Assembly: GCA_902784015.1 (NCBI GenBank)
Contig: CACZTC010000091.1
Coordinates: 1-5,285, forward strand
Origin: an uncultured Erysipelotrichaceae bacterium
Lineage (GTDB): Bacteria > Bacillota_I > Bacilli_A > Erysipelotrichales > Erysipelotrichaceae
Length of the DNA stretch: 5,285 nucleotides
Reading direction: 5' to 3'
The position numbers and the translations under genes are program-made. This document shows positions 1 to 4,946 of the stretch, piece by piece. Each line of letters opens with the position of its first letter. The first letter of the stretch is position 1. The notes under the pieces are model-generated. The model did no database searches, was not told the origin of the DNA, and was given only the letters and a program-made list of their open reading frames with translations.

Positions 1-681
1 ACCATGTTTAGGAATATATTTATTTGCGGTTGTAGCTTTACTAACTGCTTTATTTCTTGATTTTAAAGATAGACAAGTAATGATTGATAATAAAGGTGGT
101 AAGCCAAAAGTAGTAGCAGCGGCCATAGCTTTTTTAGCTTTTTCTTGTTCCTCTTTATTACCACTATTAACATCTATGGGATCACCCACTTCATAATGGT
201 CTAAATAATCATCACATTTATTTATAAAAGAAGTAAATGCGCGATTAAATTCTCTTTGTTTAAGAGGCCCTAAAACATAATCATCTAATTTTCTTTTACC
301 ATAATCTGTAAAAGCTGCATTAGCCTTGTCCCCGTGGGCAACATATTGATAAGCGCTATAGCCAGGCCTTTCATCCATCGCTAAAATTAGAAGTATCATA
401 TTACCTTCTGTTGAGTCACCTAAGCCTTCTTCATAATAAACAGTTTCCGCATATGAAGCTAAATCATCAGAGTGCTCACTATTAAAGACTCTAATATAGA
501 TACCAACATCATGTTCAAGAGAATATTGTTTAGCTAAATCATTTAATTCATTAACTTCTTCATTAGTTAATAAACCATAATCATCTCTAACATAAGTACT
601 ATTATCAGCTAAGGCTATTAATGGTAAAAATAATAAAGAGAATAAGAAAGTAATAATTAATAATTTTATAATCTTCTTCAT
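1..681 (-). CDS. ydjH: TPM-domain (YgcG/YdjH-like) exported protein, C-terminus cut by window edge
   Basis: Reading leftward from the ATG at 681, the frame stays open for 227 codons to the first base of the window, so the C-terminus is missing. Residues 1-25 look like a signal peptide: MKKIIK, a long hydrophobic core, then Ala-Leu-Ala before Asp26. Residues about 30-165 fit a TPM domain, with the VRDDYGLLTNEEVNEL opening, the GNMILLILAMDERP strand and the later FTDYGKRKLDDYV segment. A hydrophobic stretch at about 188-206 looks like a membrane anchor, so the TPM domain should lie outside the cell. The start lies 6 bases after the stop of the preceding zinc-ribbon gene. Its binding site (AGGA, about 12 bases upstream) overlaps that gene's end, so the two are probably translationally coupled. 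In B. subtilis the TPM protein YdjH works with YdjG and YdjI at the membrane. TPM proteins were once called phosphatases, but I infer no enzymatic activity here. The family call is firm; assignment to ydjH rests on the neighbours. Confidence 0.82.
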   Translation of the reverse strand, partial: MKKIIKLLIITFLFSLLFLPLIALADNSTYVRDDYGLLTNEEVNELNDLAKQYSLEHDVGIYIRVFNSEHSDDLASYAETVYYEEGLGDSTEGNMILLILAMDERPGYSAYQYVAHGDKANAAFTDYGKRKLDDYVLGPLKQREFNRAFTSFINKCDDYLDHYEVGDPIDVNSGNKEEQEKAKKAMAAATTFGLPPLLSIITCLSLKSRNKAVSKATTANKYIPKHG

Positions 682-687
682 CTTCTA

Positions 688-1779
688 TCACCATCCTAAT
701 AAAAATCCAAATACTAGCCATAGAATAGCTATTCCTATTAAAGCCATAGATATTAGAGTTAACCAGAATTTTTTATAATCAACTGGTAAGTCACCAATGA
801 ATTTACCTGTTTGACCATTCATCGCAAAAACATAATATTCATCATTCCATTTGGTTGTTAAATACCAAATAGGTAAGAATGCATAATGAACACGATCAGG
901 AATAATATCTAAGCGTGTTTTTTCTTTAGAATATGAATCATAGCCATTAACTGTATTATCAATTGCTGCAATAGCACTATTACGCATTCTTGTTTCAACT
1001 CTATCTTTATTTTCAACGACACTAACATCATATTTATCTGCTAGATAGCCAGGTAAATAACTTATCTCAAAAGGTACCATATCTTTATAATCATATGGTT
1101 CAATACTATCCATTAAAGCATCATCCATCTTACTTGAAGCATCAGCTGGTACCATCTCAAAAGTAACATTACCACCTCTAAGCACCTCATAATAATCTGT
1201 TTTTGTAACTTGATAATCGCCGCTAATATGTGAATGAGATTTAGTAGCTAAATAAGAAATATCCGCTCTAGCATCCCCGTCATATAGCCAGAAAGGAACA
1301 TAGATACCTTTGATTTCCTCAATATGATTATTATGTGTAAAAGCAGATGGCAAAAAAGGTTTGCCTCGATAATAATTAGATAGCTTTTTAATAGCTTCAT
1401 CCTTTTTTAATTTAAAAGGAATTATATAATCAGGCTTTAAGGCTCCTTCTAATTGTGAAGGAACAATAGTTGTATTATTGCAGTAAGGGCAAGCGCTAGC
1501 GACAGTAGTCTCTTCATAAATTAATTGCGCTGAGCAGCTTGGACAACTATAAGCTCTTAAATGTAATTTTTCTTCATCTGTAAATTGTAAAGTATCGCTA
1601 GGGCTATAATCTTCGCTAGCTATAACAGCTTCAGCATTAGCTTCGGCATATAAATCTTCTATTTCAGCTACACTAAAAGAACTGCCACAATTATCACATT
1701 TTAATTTTTGCGTATCAGCATCAAAGTGAATAGGGGCACCACAATGAGGACATTTATAATTTGTAACTTGACTAGGCAT
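688..1779 (-). CDS. ydjG: Membrane-anchored double zinc-ribbon protein, YdjG-like
   Basis: This 363-residue protein opens with two zinc ribbons. The first uses Cys10/Cys13 and Cys28/Cys31 (CPHC, CDNC); the second uses Cys79/Cys82 and Cys97/Cys100 (CPSC, CPYC). A folded middle region (about 110-335) carries patches typical of the family: YIIPFKLKKDEAIKKL, GIYVPFWLYDGDA and, near the end, FLPIWYLTTKW with FAMNGQTGKFIGDLP. One strongly hydrophobic segment at about 338-362 ends the protein, so it is probably a tail-anchored membrane protein with its ribbons in the cytoplasm. Automatic annotation often labels such proteins TFIIB-type zinc ribbon or PriA-like; that helicase label is not supported here because there are no helicase motifs. 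The start has a good binding site (AGAGGA, 4-5 bases upstream). The gene sits between the SPFH and TPM genes, as expected for the YdjG subunit that helps recruit the SPFH protein and PspA in B. subtilis. Its exact role here is inferred. Confidence 0.85.
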   Translation of the reverse strand: MPSQVTNYKCPHCGAPIHFDADTQKLKCDNCGSSFSVAEIEDLYAEANAEAVIASEDYSPSDTLQFTDEEKLHLRAYSCPSCSAQLIYEETTVASACPYCNNTTIVPSQLEGALKPDYIIPFKLKKDEAIKKLSNYYRGKPFLPSAFTHNNHIEEIKGIYVPFWLYDGDARADISYLATKSHSHISGDYQVTKTDYYEVLRGGNVTFEMVPADASSKMDDALMDSIEPYDYKDMVPFEISYLPGYLADKYDVSVVENKDRVETRMRNSAIAAIDNTVNGYDSYSKEKTRLDIIPDRVHYAFLPIWYLTTKWNDEYYVFAMNGQTGKFIGDLPVDYKKFWLTLISMALIGIAILWLVFGFLLGW

Positions 1780-1783
1780 AAAT

Positions 1784-1817
1784 CCTCTTTCTAAGTGAAG
1801 AGGGCATATAGCCCTCT
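1784..1817 (-). promoter_or_regulatory. Intercistronic hairpin with an alternative SD-sequestering pairing
   Basis: In the 47-base gap between the SPFH and zinc-ribbon genes, the minus-strand transcript contains AGAGGGC-TATAT-GCCCTCT, a perfect 7-bp stem with a 5-base loop (1799-1817). No U-tract follows, so it is not an ordinary intrinsic terminator. The 3' arm continues as CCTCTT (1798-1803), which is a perfect 6-bp complement of AAGAGG (1784-1789), the Shine-Dalgarno sequence of the downstream gene, with an 8-base loop between. The two pairings exclude each other. The stop codon of the SPFH gene is only 9 bases before the 5' arm. The pairings are seen in the sequence; any switching or mRNA-stabilising role is inference. 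Confidence 0.55.
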
Positions 1818-1826
1818 ATCTCATAT

Positions 1827-2996
1827 TTATTCTTTAGGCGTACCACAATTAGTGCAGAATCTATCATTATTTTCTTTTCCACACTTCTTACATATCCATT
1901 TATTCTCATTTACTCTAGGAGTACCGCATGAACTACAGAAATTATCATCATTTTCTATTCCACATTTTGGACATATCCATTTTTCGCTAGCTACTGTAGC
2001 ATTAGCGCCTTGAGCATATAAATTATTAACATCAACATTACTCGCATTTTGAATGGCATTTATACCCATAATGCCCAGAGCTGCCCCACCTTCATTTTTA
2101 GCAGCATCTCTCATCGCCTCAGCTGTAGCAGCTGCCATATTAGCAGCAGCTAAAGTAGGATCTTTATAAGCTGTAGCAGCTTGCATCTGTTTGATGCGAG
2201 CTTCATCTTCTTCAGTTGCAGTAATCGAAGATACACCAATTGAACTAATTTCAATACCACGCGTTTCTCTCCATTTTGGTGATAATTCTTCATTTAGTAT
2301 TTTAGCTAATTCATTAGTATGAGCTGGTATTTCTGAATAACGTATACCACCTAATTTTGCGAAAGCTGGTTGTAAAGCTGTTAATAATTCCGTTCTTAAT
2401 TGATCATCTAAATCATCAGTAGTATATTTGTCTTTTACATTAGCACAAACATTTGTATAGAAAAGAACAGGGTCAACTACTTTTAAGCTATATTCACCAA
2501 AACATTTTAAAGAAACATCAAAATCTATACCCGCATTAGGATCTACTACTCTAAATGGGATAGGATTAGCTGTACCATATTTATTGCCTAATAATTCTTT
2601 TGTGTTGAAATAATATACTCTTTGATTTTGTGAAGGTGAACCGCCAAATTGGAATCTTTTTCCAATAGTCGCAAAGACATTTTTAACAGCATCATCTAAG
2701 CTACCAGTAAATACAGATGGTTCAGTATTTGAATCATATCTATAAACACCAGGTTCGCAGCAAATATCAACAACTTGTCCTTGTTCAACTATTAGCATGC
2801 ATTGGCCATCAGCCACAGCTATCATTGAACCATCAGTAATGACATCATCACTACCAAAATTGCCGATGCCACCATTTCTTTTTAAACCTCTAACACAAAT
2901 TGTGTCACTTGGAATAGCATCACAATAAAAATATTCCTTCCATTGATCCGCTAGGGTAGAACTAATCGCATTAGTTGCAGATAAAATAAGTCCCAT
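1827..2996 (-). CDS. ydjI: SPFH-domain protein with tandem C-terminal zinc ribbons, YdjI-like
   Basis: This 389-residue protein begins MGLILSATNAISSTLADQWK and continues with Tyr-Phe-Tyr-Cys-Asp, the start typical of YdjI-type SPFH proteins, often mislabelled virion core protein. The SPFH (stomatin/prohibitin/flotillin) domain covers about 20-265, with recognisable VVDPNAGIDFDVSLKCFGEYSL and VVDPVLFYTNV stretches. An Ala-rich, probably coiled-coil helix follows at about 267-308. Two zinc ribbons close the protein: Cys342/345 with 354/357, and Cys369/372 with 381/384. There is no signal peptide or membrane span, so it is likely a cytoplasmic oligomer brought to the membrane by partners, as YdjG/YdjH do in B. 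subtilis. The start is supported by AAGGAG (3006-3011) 9 bases upstream. It is the first gene of the minus-strand trio and is divergent from a diguanylate cyclase. The family assignment is firm; a role in membrane stress or membrane organisation is by homology. Confidence 0.88.
   Translation of the reverse strand: MGLILSATNAISSTLADQWKEYFYCDAIPSDTICVRGLKRNGGIGNFGSDDVITDGSMIAVADGQCMLIVEQGQVVDICCEPGVYRYDSNTEPSVFTGSLDDAVKNVFATIGKRFQFGGSPSQNQRVYYFNTKELLGNKYGTANPIPFRVVDPNAGIDFDVSLKCFGEYSLKVVDPVLFYTNVCANVKDKYTTDDLDDQLRTELLTALQPAFAKLGGIRYSEIPAHTNELAKILNEELSPKWRETRGIEISSIGVSSITATEEDEARIKQMQAATAYKDPTLAAANMAAATAEAMRDAAKNEGGAALGIMGINAIQNASNVDVNNLYAQGANATVASEKWICPKCGIENDDNFCSSCGTPRVNENKWICKKCGKENNDRFCTNCGTPKE
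1830..1979 (-). repeat. Internal tandem duplication encoding two zinc ribbons
   Basis: The last 50 codons of the SPFH gene consist of two copies of a 27-codon (81-bp) unit, residues 340-366 and 367-389, the second shortened by the stop. Both read Trp-Ile-Cys-x-x-Cys-Gly, then Glu-Asn, then Asp-x-Phe-Cys-x-x-Cys-Gly-Thr-Pro. The similarity is also visible in the DNA, for example shared TGGATATGT and GAAAAT runs, which points to duplication of one ancestral ribbon. All eight cysteines are kept. Confidence 0.7.
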
Positions 2997-3212
2997 AATT
3001 ATTATCTCCTTCCATATTACTTATTAATATAATATCTATATAAATAATAGCATTATTAAATAATTAATATAGTGATTATTTATTGGTCATTATCAAGTTA
3101 TTTTAGAGATATATTAAGTATAAATAAATATATGAATTATAGAGGGTATTTTAACGTTTCGGAAAACTAAATGATATATGATAAAATTGATATCCTAGGG
3201 GATAAGCGATAT
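2997..3212. promoter_or_regulatory. AT-rich divergent intergenic region
   Basis: This stretch separates the leftward SPFH operon from the rightward diguanylate cyclase and must hold promoters for both. It contains the strong AAGGAG ribosome binding site of the SPFH gene at 3006-3011 (minus strand). It also holds a short AT-rich inverted repeat, AATAAT/ATTATT, near 3045-3060. Because the region is almost all A and T, many weak -10-like hexamers occur, and I could not fix a plus-strand promoter. No coding sequence is evident apart from the possible 14-codon extension of the cyclase (3171-3212). Confidence 0.5.
3136..3164 (-). promoter_or_regulatory. Candidate promoter for the SPFH operon (weak)
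   Basis: On the minus strand a perfect TATAAT (3136-3141) is preceded after 17 bases by TTCCGA (3159-3164), which matches the -35 consensus at only three positions. Use of this site would leave a leader of about 130 bases before the SPFH start. A nearer alternative is TTGATA with TATATT, but its 19-base spacing is poor. No sigma-W type (TGAAAC/CGTA) pair is seen, although the B. subtilis relative is controlled by sigma-W. Confidence 0.3.
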
Positions 3213-3217
3213 ATGAT
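3173..3217 (+). promoter_or_regulatory. Direct repeat and SD-embedding hairpin at the cyclase start
   Basis: GATATATGAT occurs at 3173-3182 and again at 3208-3217, each copy overlapping a possible ATG start of the cyclase gene. Between them TATCC-TAGG-GGATA (3191-3204) forms a perfect 5-bp hairpin whose loop and 3' arm contain the AGGGG Shine-Dalgarno sequence (3197-3201) of the second start. This could lower initiation when folded. The structure is short, and regulation is only inferred. Confidence 0.35.
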
Positions 3218-4343
3218 GGAGACTTACTTAGTCATCTATGGAGCGGTAGATTTATTTTGCATCTTATGTTCTTTAATTATCTTAAGTAAGTTCACTACTA
3301 ATGTAGGTAGTGATCTTGAAATTAGATATTTCCGTAAGATGATATTTAGCTATATAGGCTTTGTGGTGACTGAGTTTATATGGGTATTAGGTAAATCAGG
3401 TGCTTTACCACCGTCTAATACTACTTATGATTTAATTAAAATATTAGGTACTATCTGTATACCTATTACCGTTTTCTTTTGGTTCTGTTTTGCGGAAATC
3501 AAATTTAAAAGTAAATTTATTACTAAACCTATCCATCTCATCTTAGCTTTTTTACCAGTTGCTTTACTGGCAATAGTATATTTAACATCATTTAAGACTG
3601 GTATTATCTATAAATATTTAGGAGATGCCGTTATAAGAGGGCCAGGCTTTAATCTATCTGGCTTAGTTAATAATATATATGGCATTACCATTATTATTCA
3701 TGCCATTATTCTATATATCAAAACAGATAATAAAGCATTAAAAGAAACATATATCATTCAAATAATCTTTATTATTGTATGTACATTAGGTGGCGTTGTT
3801 GATGGCATCTTTATTGAAACACCAGTTATGCCATTAGTAATGTGCCTGGCCTTTATCTATCTATTTATCAATCTACAAGAACCACAAATATTTAGTGATG
3901 CTTTGACGGGTCTCAATAATAGACGTAGTGCTGATGCATATATGAGTAAATCATTAGAAATGGCTAATGAAGATAATCCATTATATTTATTTATGTTAGA
4001 TATTAATGGTTTTAAATCTATAAATGATACATATGGACATTTAGAAGGTGATAATGCTTTATGTCTAGTAGCTGATACTATTCAAGATATATCAGATAAA
4101 TATCGAGGCTTTTGCGCAAGATGGGGTGGTGATGAATTTGTGATTATCGCTTCTAATAAAGAAGATGATTTCCCATCTACATTAAGTAATGAATTAAATA
4201 ATACATTAAAAGAAAGAGCTAAAGAAAATAACTTAGCTTATGATCTATCTCTAGCTATTGGTCATTCTAAAGCCATAAATAAAGAAGATAAATTATTAGA
4301 TATTATTAATAAAGCTGATATAGCTCTATATGAAAACAAATAA
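3213..4343 (+). CDS. Membrane-bound diguanylate cyclase (7TM sensor + GGDEF)
   Basis: This protein makes the second messenger c-di-GMP from two GTP. I chose the ATG at 3213 (376 residues) because AGGGG lies 11 bases before it and the first membrane helix follows directly. An upstream in-frame ATG at 3171 would add 14 residues but has only a weak GGAAAA site. Seven hydrophobic segments are seen at about 5-25, 43-60, 76-94, 107-126, 151-169, 180-200 and 204-221, forming a membrane sensor of unknown ligand. The GGDEF domain starts at DALTGLNNRR (229-238). It keeps the metal-binding Asp263 in LDINGFKSIND, the GHLEGD loop (275-280) and an intact RWGGDEF, with GGDEF at 305-309, so catalysis is expected. 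The RxxD inhibitory site normally found just before GGDEF is absent. The protein stops right after ADIALYENK, a few residues shorter than the usual end. It is transcribed alone and closed by a terminator. Confidence 0.9.
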   Translation: MMETYLVIYGAVDLFCILCSLIILSKFTTNVGSDLEIRYFRKMIFSYIGFVVTEFIWVLGKSGALPPSNTTYDLIKILGTICIPITVFFWFCFAEIKFKSKFITKPIHLILAFLPVALLAIVYLTSFKTGIIYKYLGDAVIRGPGFNLSGLVNNIYGITIIIHAIILYIKTDNKALKETYIIQIIFIIVCTLGGVVDGIFIETPVMPLVMCLAFIYLFINLQEPQIFSDALTGLNNRRSADAYMSKSLEMANEDNPLYLFMLDINGFKSINDTYGHLEGDNALCLVADTIQDISDKYRGFCARWGGDEFVIIASNKEDDFPSTLSNELNNTLKERAKENNLAYDLSLAIGHSKAINKEDKLLDIINKADIALYENK

Positions 4344-4367
4344 TCTCGCAATATAGCGAGATTTTTT
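4342..4367 (+). terminator. Intrinsic terminator of the diguanylate cyclase gene
   Basis: AATCTCGC (4342-4349) and GCGAGATT (4356-4363) form a perfect 8-bp stem with a 6-base AATATA loop, followed by a run of T to 4367. The stem begins within the stop codon of the cyclase gene. On the other strand the stem is followed by ATTATTTGTTTT, so it may also weakly stop leftward transcription from the transposase remnant. Confidence 0.9.
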
Positions 4368-4371
4368 CTAA

Positions 4372-4392
4372 ATATATATATATATATATATA
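4372..4392. repeat. (AT)n dinucleotide tract
   Basis: About 10.5 uninterrupted AT units lie between the terminator and the motif that marks the nearer end of the insertion-sequence remnant. Such tracts are prone to slippage, but this one is not inside a gene or a recognisable promoter. It may have been the integration site of the element. Confidence 0.85.
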
Positions 4393-4410
4393 ACTTGAAA
4401 ATGACTTGTT

Positions 4411-4599
4411 TTATGCGGCTTTTCCTTTGTCTTTATACACTTTTATCAACCGGTTAACCTGTCTTTCTGTAATATTTAATTTAAGAGCTACTTTCTTTTT
4501 ACTACCACCATGATCTACATACTCTTTGATGGTCTCATATTTAAAGTGTTCATTCATTCTTAGTGTTACCTTTTTCACTTGTTTCATCACCTCACTCAT
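4411..4599 (-). CDS. Truncated transposase: N-terminal helix-turn-helix domain only
   Basis: These 62 codons match the start of IS1202/ISNCY-type transposases: MNEHFKYETIKEYVDHGG, then a helix-turn-helix with KKKVALKLNITERQVNRLIKVYKDKGKAA (about residues 34-62). Full-length relatives continue with a Phe-x-His-Gly-Asn-Arg-Gly-Arg motif and a DDE catalytic domain of several hundred residues. Here a TAA follows Ala62 inside the end motif of the element, so the catalytic part is absent. The start is uncertain. Met1 lacks a binding site, Met5 has GAGG too close, and Met15 (ATG at 4555-4557) has AAAGG about 11 bases before it and matches the usual family start. It cannot transpose on its own. If expressed, it would be a small DNA-binding protein able to occupy the ends of related elements. 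It is most likely a decaying remnant. Confidence 0.65.
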   Translation of the reverse strand: MSEVMKQVKKVTLRMNEHFKYETIKEYVDHGGSKKKVALKLNITERQVNRLIKVYKDKGKAA

Positions 4600-4610
4600 C
4601 TACGTGAGGT
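4589..4610 (-). promoter_or_regulatory. Hairpin at the translation start of the truncated transposase
   Basis: ACCTCAC and GTGAGGT form a perfect 7-bp stem with an 8-base loop. On the minus-strand transcript the first ATG lies partly in the loop, and the GAGG before Met5 is buried in the 3' arm. In several insertion sequences hairpins at this place block translation from read-through transcripts; the same role is inferred here. Confidence 0.5.
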
Positions 4611-4627
4611 TTACTATATCTTATTTT

Positions 4628-4677
4628 GGGACATTTTCCAGGAATAACTATTGAGACATTATCATGGAATAACCACA
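4628..4677. repeat. Two imperfect 25-bp tandem repeats at the end of the element
   Basis: The units at 4628-4652 and 4653-4677 share GACATT (4630, 4655) and GGAATAAC (4641, 4666) in exact 25-base register; the bases between are similar. Tandem repeats of this kind at the outer end of an insertion sequence usually serve as transposase binding sites. The second unit is followed by AATGAATATATAAG, beyond which no repeat continues. Confidence 0.7.
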
Positions 4678-4705
4678 ATAATGAATATATAAGAATGGTT
4701 AGGCC

Positions 4706-4733
4706 TTGAATCTAGTTAAAAAATTAATATAAT
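4706..4733 (+). promoter_or_regulatory. Sigma-A-type promoter for the surface-protein gene
   Basis: TTGAAT (4706-4711), a 16-base spacer and a perfect TATAAT (4728-4733) make the best promoter match in the window. Transcription would start near 4740, giving a leader of about 168 bases to the first candidate start or 207 to the second. It lies about 25 bases outside the insertion-sequence repeats. Confidence 0.6.
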
Positions 4734-4739
4734 CACTAA

Positions 4740-4907
4740 TATTTATGAGAAAAAGTGGGAATTTCAGCTAAAAATAGCCATTTTAACCTGAAAAAAGCTA
4801 AAAATAACGTTCATAACTGTGGTAATTCACTACATAATTTGATAGAATAACTGTGTATATATCGGGGGATTTTTTTACGTGTACCCATATATTGTAGGAG
4901 GAGCAGT
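4740..4907 (+). other. Untranslated leader of the surface-protein gene with small repeats and foldbacks
   Basis: No gene is seen here. The leader holds the direct repeat AGCTAAAAATA (4766-4776 and 4796-4806) and a second one, ATAACTGTG (4813-4821 and 4847-4855). A foldback of TTTCAG (4762-4767) with CTGAAA (4788-4793) contains a further TAAAA/TTTTA pairing inside. An imperfect stem pairs ATATAT plus GGG (4857-4868) with CCCATATAT (4884-4892), just before the first AGGAGG. I do not recognise a known riboswitch. A regulatory leader is possible but unproven. Confidence 0.35.
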
Positions 4908-4940
4908 ATGCTCTTTTGGTTGTGTGTTAAAAGTAGGAGG
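4896..4940 (+). promoter_or_regulatory. Two consecutive perfect ribosome binding sites for in-frame starts
   Basis: AGGAGG at 4896-4901 stands 6 bases before ATG 4908, and AGGAGG at 4935-4940 stands 6 bases before ATG 4947. The two ATGs are in the same frame, 13 codons apart. The surroundings are alike (GTAGGAGGA followed by ATG), which looks like a short duplication. Both could be used, giving two forms of the signal peptide. Confidence 0.6.
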
Positions 4941-4946
4941 AAACTA

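Larger units (their letters stand above)
4393..4679 (-). mobile_element. Internally deleted insertion-sequence remnant (IS1202/ISNCY-like)
   Basis: A minus-strand transposase N-terminus lies between related end motifs. At the upstream end are two 25-bp tandem repeats (4628-4677) that read GGAAAATGTCCC / TGATAATGTCTC on the minus strand. At the other end, CTTGAAAATGACTT (4394-4407, plus strand) is a partial inverted match centred on GAAAATG. The transposase reading frame runs into that motif after 62 codons, as if the catalytic region had been removed. A full element would be well over 1 kb. Exact ends and a target-site duplication could not be fixed; ATATATAA occurs on both sides but is too simple to count. 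The family name comes from recognising the helix-turn-helix part and is moderately certain. Confidence 0.55.

Noticed and set aside
1..681. Naming the TPM protein a phosphatase
   Set aside because: The domain name reflects early reports on a plant homologue. No established catalytic motif supports that activity for the bacterial YdjH/YgcG type.
1795..2013. A 72-codon open frame on the plus strand
   Set aside because: It is antisense to the tandem zinc-ribbon end of the SPFH gene. Its repetitive protein (Pro-His-Phe-x-His-Ile-His) simply mirrors that duplication, and it has no binding site of its own.
2997..3212. A c-di-GMP riboswitch upstream of the diguanylate cyclase
   Set aside because: The conserved core elements of the GEMM-type aptamer are not visible and the region is almost purely A and T.
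4385..4693. Target-site duplication ATATATAA flanking the insertion-sequence remnant
   Set aside because: The match lies within simple AT sequence and can occur by chance; the element's exact ends are not established.
4745..4771. Short peptide frame starting ATGAGAAAAAG in the leader
   Set aside because: Eight codons, no ribosome binding site and no sign of an attenuator peptide.
4863..4877. Terminator suggested by GGGGG followed by seven T
   Set aside because: No complementary C-rich arm precedes the T run, so no terminator stem can form.
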